The notes under the pieces: model-generated
The model's input: only the letters and a program-made list of their open reading frames with translations
The model's database searches: none
Told to the model about the DNA's origin: nothing
NCBI GenBank assembly: GCA_026392415.1
Contig: JAPLCC010000018.1
Location: 1-52,581 of the forward strand
Source: Propionibacteriales bacterium
Lineage (GTDB): Bacteria > Actinomycetota > Actinomycetes > Propionibacteriales > Nocardioidaceae
DNA: 52,581 nt
Reading direction: 5' to 3'
Shown: one piece after another, positions 26,411 to 34,710 of the stretch
Numbering within the stretch: position 1 is the stretch's first letter
How the letters are laid out: each line of letters begins with the position of its first letter
Program-made: the position numbers and the translations under genes

Positions 26411-27652
26411 GTGGACGAGGTCGAACAGCGCTACGACGCGCAGGCGCGGGAGCGCATCGTGCCCGAGCCGCCGAAGCGGGTCGAGGCGCCGGAGCGGCTG
26501 GCGTTCGAGCGGGACCGGGCGCGCGTCGTCCACGCCGCCTCGTTCCGTCGGCTGGCGGCCAAGACCCAGGTCGTCGGTCCGCAGAGCGACGACTTCGTCC
26601 GCAATCGGCTGACGCACAGCCTCGAGGTTGCCCAGATCGCGCGCGACCTGTCCCGGGCCCTGGGCACGCACCCCGACATCACCGAGACGGCGGCGCTGGC
26701 GCACGACCTCGGCCACCCGCCGTTCGGTCACAACGGTGAGCGGGCCCTGGCCGCGCTCGCCGTCGACTGCGGCGGCTTCGAGGGCAACGCGCAGACGCTG
26801 CGCCTGCTGACCCGGCTCGAGGCGAAGACCGCGGATGCGGCGGGGGAGTCGGCCGGGCTGAACCTCACCCGCGCCACCCTGGACGCCTGCACCAAGTACC
26901 CCTGGGGCGTCGCCGAGGCACCGCTGTCCGCGGACGGCAAGTTCGGGGTCTACGACGACGACCGGCCCGCGTTCGCGTGGGCGCGTGCCGGCGCGCCGGC
27001 CGGGCGGCGCTGCGTCGAGGCGCAGGTGATGGACCTTGCCGACGACGTCGCCTACTCCGTCCACGACGTCGAGGACGGCACAGTCGCGGGCAAGCTCGAC
27101 CTGACCCGACTCGACCCGGAAGCCGTCTGGCCGACGGTCCGGTCGTGGTACCTGCCTGACGCGAGCGACGACCGGCTCGACGAGGTGCTGGCGCGGCTGC
27201 GCACGGTCGGGAGCTGGCCGCGGGCGTCGTACGACGGGCAGCGGGGGAGCCTGGCTGCGCTGAAGAACCTGACCAGTGACCTGATCGGTCGCTTCTGCGG
27301 CGCGGTGCAGCAGGCAACGTTCGCTGCCTCCGAGGGCCCATTCGTCCGCTACGCCGCGGACCTCGTCGTCCCCGAGGACACCTGGCTCGAGATCACCGTG
27401 CTGAAGGGCATCGCCGCGCACTACGTGATGCAGGACGCCACCCGCGTGGCTCTCCAGGTGCGTCAGCGTGAGCTGCTGGCCGAGCTCGTGGGCGCGCTCC
27501 TGGACCGGGAGGGACACGGCCTGGACGAGTCGTTCTCCAGCGACTGGGCCGTTGCGGCCAGCGATGCCGCCCGGATCCGGGTCGTGATCGACCAGGTCGC
27601 CTCGCTGACCGATGCGAGCGCCGTGGCCTGGCACCAGCGTCTGGTGGGCTGA
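26411..27652 (+). CDS. dgt: Deoxyguanosinetriphosphate triphosphohydrolase-like protein
   Basis: A 413-residue HD-domain dNTP triphosphohydrolase that splits dNTPs into nucleoside and triphosphate. Motifs: RDRARVVHAASFRRLAAKTQVV, NRLTHSLEVAQIAR (first metal His), HDLGHPPFGHNGE (HD pair) and, later, MDLADDVAYSVHDVED (last metal Asp). The C-terminal dGTPase-inhibitor-like region follows. Family proteins without the active-site insertion belong to the Dgt type 2 group. TAGTCT lies 7 bases before GTG 26411 (leaderless). Just upstream of a strong hairpin terminator; dnaG follows further downstream, as in mycobacteria. Confidence 0.94.
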   Translation: MDEVEQRYDAQARERIVPEPPKRVEAPERLAFERDRARVVHAASFRRLAAKTQVVGPQSDDFVRNRLTHSLEVAQIARDLSRALGTHPDITETAALAHDLGHPPFGHNGERALAALAVDCGGFEGNAQTLRLLTRLEAKTADAAGESAGLNLTRATLDACTKYPWGVAEAPLSADGKFGVYDDDRPAFAWARAGAPAGRRCVEAQVMDLADDVAYSVHDVEDGTVAGKLDLTRLDPEAVWPTVRSWYLPDASDDRLDEVLARLRTVGSWPRASYDGQRGSLAALKNLTSDLIGRFCGAVQQATFAASEGPFVRYAADLVVPEDTWLEITVLKGIAAHYVMQDATRVALQVRQRELLAELVGALLDREGHGLDESFSSDWAVAASDAARIRVVIDQVASLTDASAVAWHQRLVG

Positions 27653-27659
27653 AAAACAG

Positions 27660-27695
27660 CCGACCGGCCGGGGCCCGTGGGCTCCGGCCGGTCGG
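27660..27695. terminator. Strong hairpin terminator between convergent genes
   Basis: Perfect 12-bp stem CCGACCGGCCGG / CCGGCCGGTCGG with a 12-base loop. On the minus strand it is followed by GTTTTT, so it best serves the gene at 27751-28665, but it can stop dgt transcripts too. Confidence 0.85.
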
Positions 27696-27750
27696 ATTGC
27701 CGACAAATGATGTGCCGAGAGGGTGACCCGTCAGGGTCGGTGGCTGATGA

Positions 27751-28665
27751 TCAGCCGGTGACCGGGACGTTCGTCTCGATCGGGGTCGGGGTCGGGGCGT
27801 CGCTCGGGTCGTCCGTCTCCTCGTCGCCGTCGACCTCACCACAGGTCGCGGAGGCAACCGTCAACTCGAGCTGGTCGAGCAGGTTGACGTAGATCGCGTC
27901 GACCGTGAAGGTGCCGTCGGCGTTGGCGGTCTGGCGGTTGACCGTGACCTCGACGACGCCGGGGATGGCGACCGAGGAGTTCGGCGTGTTGGTGTCGATC
28001 AGCGAGCCGACGAGGCCGTTGGTGCCCTCGATGACCGTGTTGCCCGTGTCGCCGGTGCAGGACGCGGTGACCGCGTCAGCGCCGAGGAGGTTTCCGGTCG
28101 TGGCGAAGTCGCAGAGGTCGCCGAGCTGACCGGAGGTGACGTCGGACAGGTCCAGCGCCGTGAGCAGGCTCAGGTCGATGGCGGGGTCGAGTGCCTCGAC
28201 GACCGGGCCGAGGAGATCGGGCAGCAGGTTGCCGTTCGGGCCGGTGAGCACGCCGGTCAGGTCGTCGACCGGAATCTGGTCGAGCACGTCGCACAGCGGC
28301 GCGAGCTGCTCGCCCAGGGTGTCGAGCGCAGCGAGCGGGCCGTCGAGCAGGACGACGTCGAGGTTGGCGACGCTCGACTCAGCCGCACCGTTCTCGGCCG
28401 AGGCGGTGATCAGCCCGGCGTCGAGCAACGGGTCGACCGGCAGGTCGATGACGGAGTCGGTGACCGGCGCACCGTCGGTCGACTCGACGAACGGCGTGCG
28501 GTCGATGACCGCGTTGCCCGCGAGGTTCAGCTCGAGGCCGAACGCCGAGGACGGCTGGCCGGCGGCGACAGCGGTGCCTCCGCCGCCGATCAGGGCAAGC
28601 GATGCCCCCCCGGTCACGAGCACGAGGGCACTGGCGACAGAGGCCAGGGTTCGTGTGTTCTTCAT
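27751..28665 (-). CDS. Secreted choice-of-anchor-P-like protein ending in a PVTG motif
   Basis: A 304-residue exported protein: signal MKNTRTLASVASALVLVTGGASL with cleavage near AVAAG (~37). The mature protein starts AFGLELNLAGNAVIDRTPFVES, has a low-complexity Leu/Asp region and a second block VVEVTVNRQTANADGTFTVDAIYVNLL plus VASATCGEVDGD. This two-block pattern fits the choice-of-anchor P family of actinobacterial surface proteins. The C-terminus is a Pro/Thr/Asp linker ending NVPVTG directly before the stop. An LPXTG-like sequence is present, but the hydrophobic and basic sorting tail is absent. The ribosome-binding site GAAGGGAAAACC precedes the ATG. How it stays at the surface, if it does, is unclear. 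Confidence 0.65.
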   Translation of the reverse strand: MKNTRTLASVASALVLVTGGASLALIGGGGTAVAAGQPSSAFGLELNLAGNAVIDRTPFVESTDGAPVTDSVIDLPVDPLLDAGLITASAENGAAESSVANLDVVLLDGPLAALDTLGEQLAPLCDVLDQIPVDDLTGVLTGPNGNLLPDLLGPVVEALDPAIDLSLLTALDLSDVTSGQLGDLCDFATTGNLLGADAVTASCTGDTGNTVIEGTNGLVGSLIDTNTPNSSVAIPGVVEVTVNRQTANADGTFTVDAIYVNLLDQLELTVASATCGEVDGDEETDDPSDAPTPTPIETNVPVTG

Positions 28666-28717
28666 GGTTTTCCCTTCGTATTCATCATTTGTGGCAAGTC
28701 AGTTGTATCGGGATCGG

Positions 28718-29527
28718 TCAGGCCTTGTCGACGATCACCGGAGTTCCGATCGGGACGTTGCGGAGCAGGTTGAGTGCTTCATCGGGCACTCGCACGCATC
28801 CGTGGCTGATGGCCTTGCCGAAGACCGACGGGTCGGTCCATCCGTGCAGGGCCACCGTTCCGGGGCCTCCGCCGTAACTGTCGAGCGTGGCGCTGTGGCT
28901 GCCCAGCGGCAGGATCACGGGGGAGAACGGCTGCTTGGAGTCGGTGATCTGGCCGAGGACGAAGGTGCGACCCGTCGGTGTCGGCGTGGCTTCGGCGCCC
29001 ACAGCGACCCGCCACGAATCGACCAACGCGTTGTCCTCGAACAGCTCCATCGATCGCTGGCCCAGGTGCACCTTGATCAGGAACCGGCTGTGAGCCTCGG
29101 TCAGCTGGGAAGAACGGATCCATCCGGTCGAGTTGTTCGGCCTCGACGGCAACAGCACCTGCACCCAGTCGCGGTTGCGGGTGATCACCGGGAGCCAGGT
29201 GTCGCCGAACTGGCGCGTACCGATCTTCGCGAACGCCTTGCCGTCCGGTGCGTCGTACAACGCCACCATCCGCTTGGGGTGCACGACGGTTCCCTTCGGC
29301 ACACCCTTCGGACGAGGGTCCTTCGGAGCGGCCTTGATGGTCGTCTTGGTGGAACTCATCGGCAGGGACTTGAAGTCGACCTGCGCAGCAGCAGGAGTTT
29401 CCGTGGGCGGCGTCGCCTTCTTCTCCTCGTCGCCACCACGGAAGGCCAGGAAGCCCGAGATCGCGAGGATCACGACGATGAGCGGAATCGGCCAGGACGC
29501 GCGTGAGTGCGCAGACGGCTGTCCCAT
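28718..29527 (-). CDS. L,D-transpeptidase (YkuD domain)
   Basis: A 269-residue wall cross-linking enzyme that forms 3-3 peptide links. One N-terminal membrane anchor (WPIPLIVVILAISGFLAF, ~12-29), a Lys/Pro linker, and an SH3-like segment (MVALYDAPDGKAFAKIGTRQFG). The YkuD domain has FLIKVHLGQRSMELFED, GPGTVALHGWTDPSVFG and the catalytic AISHGCVRVPDEAL (Cys244, His near 242). The GGGGAGGGAC sequence serves as ribosome-binding site. Divergent from dnaG. Confidence 0.93.
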   Translation of the reverse strand: MGQPSAHSRASWPIPLIVVILAISGFLAFRGGDEEKKATPPTETPAAAQVDFKSLPMSSTKTTIKAAPKDPRPKGVPKGTVVHPKRMVALYDAPDGKAFAKIGTRQFGDTWLPVITRNRDWVQVLLPSRPNNSTGWIRSSQLTEAHSRFLIKVHLGQRSMELFEDNALVDSWRVAVGAEATPTPTGRTFVLGQITDSKQPFSPVILPLGSHSATLDSYGGGPGTVALHGWTDPSVFGKAISHGCVRVPDEALNLLRNVPIGTPVIVDKA

Positions 29528-29710
29528 GCCCGGTCCCTCCCCGATTGTTCTTCATCCCGTAACCCTTGCTCACGCTTCCCTCCCCCAAGGGCAACGAGTC
29601 ACCTGCAACCCAGGTCACGCTCAGGCCACGCTCGCGAGGATACCCGGAACCGGCTCTCCCGGTGCAGCAGTCCTTGTGCATGGACTGTCACCGGTCTGGG
29701 CGGTCGTCAG

Positions 29711-29716
29711 TAGGAT
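29711..29716 (+). promoter_or_regulatory. -10 element of leaderless dnaG promoter
   Basis: TAGGAT ends 6 bases before the dnaG ATG, putting transcription start at the ATG. The -35 (CTGTCA-like at ~29685) is weak. The rest of 29528-29710 has an ACCTG-GGTTG-CAGGT hairpin and a CCCTTG/CAAGGG pair on the minus strand, in the 5' leader of the L,D-transpeptidase; no known riboswitch was recognised. Confidence 0.55.
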
Positions 29717-29722
29717 CGGACC

Positions 29723-31612
29723 ATGGCCGGACGGATTCGTGACGAGGACATCGCCGCGGTCCGTGAAAAGGTGCGGATCGACGAGGTCGTGTCGTCGTAC
29801 GTCACGCTCCGCAATGCCGGCGGCGGGTCGCAGAAGGGGCTCTGTCCGTTCCACGACGAGAAGTCCCCGTCCTTCCACGTGACGCCCGGGCGCGGGTTCT
29901 TCCACTGCTTCGGCTGCCAGGAGGGCGGCGACGTCTTCACCTTCTTGATGAAGATCGACGGATTGAGCTTCAGCGAGGCCGTTGAGCGGATGGCCGATCG
30001 TTACGGCGTACAGCTGCGCCGCGACGAGTCGGGCACCGACGACCGGCCCAAGGGTCCGCAGCGTCGCCGCCTGATCGAGGCGAACGCTGTCGCAGCGGAG
30101 TTCTACGCCGCGCAGCTCGCCACCGCGGAGGCCCTGGCTGCCCGCCAGTTCCTGGACCAGCGCGGCTTCGACCAGCAGGCAGCCCTGACCTTCGGGAATG
30201 GCTTCGCGCCCCGCGACGGCGACGCGCTCTGGCGCCATCTCAGCGCCCGCAAGTTCACGTCCGAGGAGGCCATCGCCGCCGGTCTGGTCGCGATGGGCCG
30301 ATCCCTCTACGACCGGTTCCGCGGTCGGCTGCTGTGGCCGATCCGCGACGCCACCGGTGACACGATCGGCTTCGGCGCGCGCCGGATCTTCGACGACGAC
30401 AAGATCGAGGCCAAGTACCTCAACACCCCCGAGACCGCGATCTACAAGAAGAGCCACGTCCTCTACGGCATCGACCTCGCCCGGCGCGAGATCGCCCGCA
30501 GCTCGCAAGCCGTGATCGTCGAGGGCTACACCGACGTGATGGCCTGTCACCTGGCAGGCGTCGGCACTGCCGTCGCGACCTGCGGTACGGCGTTCGGCGA
30601 CGACCACGCACAGGTGCTGCGCCGGTTCCTCGACGACCACGAGCAGTTCCGCAGTGAGGTCGTGTTCACCTTCGACGGTGATGCCGCTGGCCAGAATGCT
30701 GCTTTGAAGACCTTCGCCCGCGACCAGCGCTTCGTCTCCCAGACCTATGTCGCGGTTGCACCGGAGGGGATGGATCCCTGCGAGCTCCGCATCAAGGAGG
30801 GCGATGCGGCCGTCCGCGAGCTGATCGCGACGCGTCGCCCGCTCTACCGGTTCGTCCTCGAGAACGTCGTGGGCCGTTACGACCTCGATCGGGCCGACAG
30901 CCGCATCGACGCGATGCGGGCCGGCGCCCAGCTGGTCGCGAGCATCCGGGACAAGTCCAAGGTCGACGCGTTCGCCCGCGAGCTCGCCGGCATGGTCGGC
31001 GTCGACATGGAACAGGCGCGGGCCGAGGTGCGACGGGCTGCCGCCCGCGGACCGGCGTCGACCACCCCGCGCGAGCGGCCCGGCGTACAGCCGACGCCGG
31101 AGGCGGCACCACCGCGGGCGAAGCTCCCGGACCTGCGCGACCCGCGCTTCAGCATCGAGCGGGAGACGCTCAAGCTGGTGCTGCAGCACCCGATCGCGAT
31201 CGGCCGCACGACCGCCGACATCGGCGTCAACGACTTCAGCCATCCGACCTACCGCGCCGTGTGGGAGCTCATCGCCGCTGCTGGCGGCACCGTGGCCGGT
31301 CAGGGCGACGCAGGGTGGGTGTCGCGGGTCCAGGACGCCTCGACCGACCCGGCGGTGTCGTCGGCGGTGAGCGCCCTGGCGGTCGAGCCGATCCCGGCGA
31401 CCCGCGACGTCGACGCCTGGTACGTCGCGCACTACGTCCACCGCTTGCAGGAGCTGACGGCCCTTCGGCGCATCGACGAGGTCAAGTCGCGTCTCCAGCG
31501 CACCAACCCGGTCGAGCAGGCTGCCGACTACAACAAGATGTTCGGCGAGCTCGCCGCCCTCGAGCAGCACCGGCGCATGCTGCGCGAGAAGATCGTGAGC
31601 GCTGGCGCGTGA
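29723..31612 (+). CDS. dnaG: DNA primase
   Basis: A 629-residue primase that makes RNA primers for replication. Zinc-binding domain: LCPFHDEKSPSFHV ... FFHCFGCQEGGDVFTF (~40-75). RNA polymerase core with GTDDRPKGPQRRR, YHEY-like region and FIGFGARRI-like GFGARRIFDDDKIEAKYLNTPET (quoted in part). TOPRIM: VIVEGYTDVMACHLAG and FTFDGDAAGQNAA. C-terminal DnaB-binding domain from ~480. The TAGGAT-N6-ATG arrangement indicates a leaderless message. The next gene starts inside the stop codon (GTGA). The dgt-dnaG neighbourhood matches mycobacteria. Confidence 0.97.
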   Translation: MAGRIRDEDIAAVREKVRIDEVVSSYVTLRNAGGGSQKGLCPFHDEKSPSFHVTPGRGFFHCFGCQEGGDVFTFLMKIDGLSFSEAVERMADRYGVQLRRDESGTDDRPKGPQRRRLIEANAVAAEFYAAQLATAEALAARQFLDQRGFDQQAALTFGNGFAPRDGDALWRHLSARKFTSEEAIAAGLVAMGRSLYDRFRGRLLWPIRDATGDTIGFGARRIFDDDKIEAKYLNTPETAIYKKSHVLYGIDLARREIARSSQAVIVEGYTDVMACHLAGVGTAVATCGTAFGDDHAQVLRRFLDDHEQFRSEVVFTFDGDAAGQNAALKTFARDQRFVSQTYVAVAPEGMDPCELRIKEGDAAVRELIATRRPLYRFVLENVVGRYDLDRADSRIDAMRAGAQLVASIRDKSKVDAFARELAGMVGVDMEQARAEVRRAAARGPASTTPRERPGVQPTPEAAPPRAKLPDLRDPRFSIERETLKLVLQHPIAIGRTTADIGVNDFSHPTYRAVWELIAAAGGTVAGQGDAGWVSRVQDASTDPAVSSAVSALAVEPIPATRDVDAWYVAHYVHRLQELTALRRIDEVKSRLQRTNPVEQAADYNKMFGELAALEQHRRMLREKIVSAGA

Positions 31613-32112
31613 AGTTCTCGCCCCTGCCGTCGCGACGGCCCGTCCTCGAGGTCGCGGCCGGTGAGCGCCTGCTCGCCTGGGCGTCGGTCCCGTACCCGAA
31701 CGCCGGGGGACCCTCGTCGGTGGGTGGCACCCGCGACGCCCTGTACCTCCCGGAGCGCCTGCCCTGGGAACAGGTGGCCAGCGCCGACTGGGATCAGGAG
31801 GAGTCGACGCTGCGCGTCGTGGAGGTCGGCCAGTTCGGCGAGCCGAACCCGGTCCATGTCATCCGGCTGGACGACGCCGGCCGGCTGCTGCAACTGGTGC
31901 GGGAGCGGGTGACGGCCAGCATCGCCGTGCAGAGGCACGTCGCCGTGCAGGGCCGCAGGTCGGTCCGGGTGCTCGCCCGGCGGGCCCCCGGAGCGCACGG
32001 TGAGCTCCACTGGTTCGTCGAGTACGACGAGGGACTGGACCCGTCTGACCCTCGTGTCGATGCCGTCGTGCAGGAGGCGCTCGCCGCCGCACGTAGCGAC
32101 GTCGGTGTCTGA
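31609..32112 (+). CDS. Conserved small protein downstream of dnaG
   Basis: A 167-residue soluble protein with no clear family name. It opens VKFSPLPSRRPVLEVAAGERLLAWAS; contains GTRDALYLPERLPWEQVASADWDQEESTLRVVEVG (quoted: LPWEQVASADWDQEESTL); and ends with basic/acidic helices DDAGRLLQLVRERVTASIAVQRHVAVQGRRSVRVLARR (in part) and DPSDPRVDAVVQEAL. The pattern of beta strands followed by helix resembles small Pleckstrin-like (bPH2-type) modules found in actinobacteria, but this is a guess. GTG at 31609 overlaps the dnaG stop. Next to tRNA-Asn. Confidence 0.75.
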   Translation: MKFSPLPSRRPVLEVAAGERLLAWASVPYPNAGGPSSVGGTRDALYLPERLPWEQVASADWDQEESTLRVVEVGQFGEPNPVHVIRLDDAGRLLQLVRERVTASIAVQRHVAVQGRRSVRVLARRAPGAHGELHWFVEYDEGLDPSDPRVDAVVQEALAAARSDVGV

Positions 32113-32124
32113 CGGGGTCTCGAT

Positions 32125-32153
32125 TTCTGGCGGGGAGCCGGGCTTGCTAGTGT
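32125..32153 (+). promoter_or_regulatory. Promoter of tRNA-Asn
   Basis: TTCTGG at 32125-32130, a 17-base spacer and TAGTGT at 32148-32153, about 45 bases upstream of the mature tRNA. Confidence 0.45.
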
Positions 32154-32197
32154 TTCCCCGCTGCGCAGAACCCTCGGGTGAACGCGCAGACATGTGA

Positions 32198-32273
32198 TCC
32201 CCCGTAGCTCAACTGGCAGAGCATGCGACTGTTAATCGCAGGGTTATTGGTTCGAGTCCAATCGGGGGAGCCA
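32198..32273 (+). tRNA. tRNA-Asn (anticodon GTT)
   Basis: A complete cloverleaf. Acceptor TCCCCCG (32198-32204) pairs with CGGGGGA (32263-32269), then discriminator G and encoded CCA. D arm GCTC...GAGC; anticodon stem TGCGA / TCGCA around loop CTGTTAA, anticodon GTT; T arm ATTGG TTCGAGT CCAAT. In mycobacteria asnT is also near dnaG. Followed by a terminator. Confidence 0.96.
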
Positions 32274-32280
32274 GCCAGAG

Positions 32281-32310
32281 CCCCGTCGACCTCTTGGTCG
32301 GCGGGGTTTC
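32281..32310 (+). terminator. Rho-independent terminator after tRNA-Asn
   Basis: Stem CCCCGTCGACC / GGTCGGCGGGG around TCTT (one T-G pair), followed by TTTCATT. Confidence 0.8.
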
Positions 32311-32370
32311 ATTGCTTCAGGGTCCGGGAGGGCGGACCCGGGAGCACGGGACGCGGATCGGCGTCCTGTT

Positions 32371-32444
32371 TTGTCGTACAAATATGATAGTTTTAGTAGA
32401 GATTCAGCGCCGAAGAGCGTCCCGCGAAGTCGGTGACGCGGGAC
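32371..32444 (+). promoter_or_regulatory. AT-rich promoter and structured leader of the arylsulfatase gene
   Basis: TTGTCG (32371-32376) with 17 bases to TAGTAG (32394-32399), within the most AT-rich patch of this part of the window, which also holds TATGAT (32383-32388). The presumed leader carries a perfect 8-bp stem GTCCCGCG (32419-32426) / CGCGGGAC (32437-32444). A second hairpin GGGTCC/GGACCC lies upstream at 32320-32339. Confidence 0.5.
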
Positions 32445-32457
32445 AGGGAGTGCACGC

Positions 32458-34194
32458 GTGCGGACGTCGTCGGTCGTGAGGCTCTGGTACCTCGTCATCG
32501 GCGCCGGTCTCGTCGTCGCGCTCGTGATCGCGGTCCTCGCCCAGTCGGACAGCGGCGGGGGCAAGGTTCCTCTCACCGAGCCGGCCGTGGCAGGTCCGAC
32601 CGCGACCGCCGAGCCGAGTGATGGTTCGGCTCGTCCCGAGACGATGCCGAAGCAGCCCAACGTCGTCCTGGTCATGTCCGACGACATGCGGGTCGACGAC
32701 CTCGCCTTCGCGCCCAACCTGCGCAAGCTGATCGCCGAACACGGCGTGACCTTCGAGAACTCCTTCGCGCCGTTCCCGCTGTGCTGCCCCAGCCGCGCCT
32801 CGTTCATGACCGGGCAGTACTCCCACAACCACAAGGTGTTCTGGCACGACCCGCCCTACGGCTACGGCGCCTTCGACGACTCGAAGACGATCGCCACCTC
32901 GCTGCAGGCAGCCGGCTATCGCACCGGCTTCATCGGCAAGTACCTCAACGGCTACGGCCTGGCGCCTTCGAAGGTGACCGGGGAGCCCTCCGCCAGGTAC
33001 GTCCCCAACGGCTGGGACGACTGGCGGGGAGCGGTCGAACCGCCTGCCGAGTCGGAGATCCACGGCAACACCTATGACTACATGGACACGCCGTTCAACG
33101 TGAACGGCACCATCGACAACAACTACCGCGGGATCTACCAGAGCGACGTCATCGGTGACATGTCCGTCGACATGTCGCGGCGCTTCGCGAAGGCGAAGGA
33201 CCCGTTCTTCATGTACGTCAACTACGTCGCCCCACACCACGGCCAGCCCAACCCGGCCGACGAGCCGCGCGACGTACTCGATGAGGACGGCCGGGAGGTC
33301 AGTGTCGTCACCCCTGCCGTGCCCGACTGGGTGCGTGGCAAGTTCGACCGCCGCATCGACCGCGCGTCCGGCGTCGCCCGCACGGGCGAGCCGATCGAGA
33401 CCGACGTCAGCGACAAGCCGCCGGCGCTCCTCAAACGCATCCAGCGACTCGGCGACGAGGCGAAGGACGCCCTGCGGTACGCCACCCGACGCCGGGCCGA
33501 GGCGGTCTACGTGATGGACCGCAACATCGCCCGACTGGTGGCCGAGCTCCAGCGCTCCGGTGAGTGGGAGAACACCGTCTTCGCCTTCACCTCCGACAAC
33601 GGGATGATCATCGGTGAGCACGGCCTGGGCATGACCAAGGTCCGTGCCCACGAGCCCTCGCTCCGGGTTCCGATGCTCGTCACCGGGCCGGGCCTGCGCG
33701 AGCAGGAGAAGCGCTACGACCCGATCTCGACCGTCGACCTGACCGCGACCATCCTCGACCTGGCCGATGCCAGGGCGCCGCACAAGCCCGACGGTCTGAG
33801 CCGGGTCGACTCGCTCGTCAACGGCGACAGCGGGTGGACGACGCCGGTCGTGACCGAAGCCGTCTTCACCTCCCTGGGCAGGGACCCCGCATTCACCGAT
33901 CTGCGCAGCACCATCGGGATCCGGGTGAGCCGCTACTCCTACACCCGCTACCGCAACGAGACCAGCGAGCTCTACGACCTCGTCAGCGATCCGCGCGAGG
34001 ACCGTAACGTCGCCGACGATCCCGAGTACGCCGACGTCCAAGCCGCGCTCGAGGAGCTCTGGCCGAGGATCAAGGACTGTCGGGGCAAGGCTTGTTCGCC
34101 CGTCCTGGATCCGATCCTGACGGCTGACCCGCAGCTCAACCAGACGAACACCGATGCGTACTGGGACGAGATCCTCGCTGCGTACGGCTGGTAG
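32458..34194 (+). CDS. Type I arylsulfatase, membrane-anchored
   Basis: A 578-residue sulfatase. N-terminal membrane anchor (LWYLVIGAGLVVALVIAVLA, ~8-27), a flexible linker, then the catalytic domain outside the cell. VVLVMSDDMRVDDLAF has the metal-binding Asp pair, and PLCCPSRASFMTGQYSHNH has the C-x-P-S-R site where Cys109 would become formylglycine. DPFFMYVNYVAPHHGQP and AFTSDNGMIIGEHGLGMTK supply further metal ligands. Substrate is presumably a sulfate ester of a polymer or lipid; unknown. GTG 32458 follows AGGGAG 8-9 bases upstream. The activating formylglycine-generating enzyme is not in this window. Confidence 0.93.
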   Translation: MRTSSVVRLWYLVIGAGLVVALVIAVLAQSDSGGGKVPLTEPAVAGPTATAEPSDGSARPETMPKQPNVVLVMSDDMRVDDLAFAPNLRKLIAEHGVTFENSFAPFPLCCPSRASFMTGQYSHNHKVFWHDPPYGYGAFDDSKTIATSLQAAGYRTGFIGKYLNGYGLAPSKVTGEPSARYVPNGWDDWRGAVEPPAESEIHGNTYDYMDTPFNVNGTIDNNYRGIYQSDVIGDMSVDMSRRFAKAKDPFFMYVNYVAPHHGQPNPADEPRDVLDEDGREVSVVTPAVPDWVRGKFDRRIDRASGVARTGEPIETDVSDKPPALLKRIQRLGDEAKDALRYATRRRAEAVYVMDRNIARLVAELQRSGEWENTVFAFTSDNGMIIGEHGLGMTKVRAHEPSLRVPMLVTGPGLREQEKRYDPISTVDLTATILDLADARAPHKPDGLSRVDSLVNGDSGWTTPVVTEAVFTSLGRDPAFTDLRSTIGIRVSRYSYTRYRNETSELYDLVSDPREDRNVADDPEYADVQAALEELWPRIKDCRGKACSPVLDPILTADPQLNQTNTDAYWDEILAAYGW

Positions 34195-34204
34195 CCCGAC
34201 CCGC

Positions 34205-34585
34205 TCAGCTCGACGAGGTCGTGTCGTCCTGGGCTGAGGGCTCGCTGTCGCCCTGCTGGGGTGCCGTGCCGGGAGGAAGGTCGACACTGCCCTGCGGCGG
34301 CATGTTCTGGCCGCCCGGGCCACCCGGTCCCGGGAAGTCGCCACGCTCGCCCGGCCCCTCCCGCTCGAAACGCTCCAGGCGGCTGCTGTGGTCCTGATCG
34401 CGGTCCAGGACGAGCGTGCCGAGCACGCCGAATCCAGCGCCCAGCACGATTGATGCCAGGGCAACGGCCAGGACGGCACGGAAGCGAAACATCCGGTCGC
34501 GCCAGAGAACCCTGGGCGGGGCGGTCGGCGCAGGTGGCATGGGCTGGTCCGGCGTGGGCTGGTCGGGGGCGTTCTCGTTCTCCAT
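34205..34585 (-). CDS. Small single-span membrane protein with Gly/Pro-rich tail
   Basis: A 126-residue protein with no recognised family. A short Pro-rich cytoplasmic start (ENAPDQPTPDQPMPPAP), a basic segment LWRDRMFRFR, one membrane span (AVLAVALASIVLGAGFGVLGTLV, ~45-67), and an outer tail rich in Asp/Arg then Gly/Pro (DFPGPGGPGGQNMPPQG). It ends in Ser/Thr/Asp. The tail composition is like the lipoprotein at 42247 and the adaptor at 39080. The ATG at 34585 follows GAGGAC. It is divergent from the response regulator gene and convergent, 10 bases apart, with the sulfatase. It could be a target of the two-component system; inference only. Confidence 0.7.
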   Translation of the reverse strand: MENENAPDQPTPDQPMPPAPTAPPRVLWRDRMFRFRAVLAVALASIVLGAGFGVLGTLVLDRDQDHSSRLERFEREGPGERGDFPGPGGPGGQNMPPQGSVDLPPGTAPQQGDSEPSAQDDTTSSS

Positions 34586-34649
34586 GTCCTCACCGTGGCG
34601 CCCGGTCCTGTGTGCCGACTGTGACGACCCGATGAGGCAGCGATGGGAT

Positions 34650-34668
34650 CCTTGTGGAGCCCACAAGG
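34650..34668. promoter_or_regulatory. Palindromic site between the divergent membrane protein and response regulator genes
   Basis: CCTTGTGG-AGC-CCACAAGG: perfect 8-bp arms around three bases, in the 125-base region between starts at 34585 and 34711. A good candidate operator; the binding protein could be the adjacent OmpR-type regulator, though these usually prefer direct repeats. Confidence 0.6.
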
Positions 34669-34710
34669 CACGCACAGGAAAGACACAGACTGGTGGCAGA
34701 GTCTGCTGTC

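Noticed and set aside
29528..29722. Possible c-di-AMP (ydaO) riboswitch in the leader of the L,D-transpeptidase
   Set aside because: Cell-wall enzymes in actinobacteria often carry ydaO, but the conserved blocks such as the GACAGCTAACC-like end were not found; only simple hairpins are seen.
32198..32310. tRNA-Asn as an attachment site of a genomic island
   Set aside because: No integrase and no direct repeat of the tRNA 3' end were seen nearby; the following genes have normal composition. Not supported within the window.
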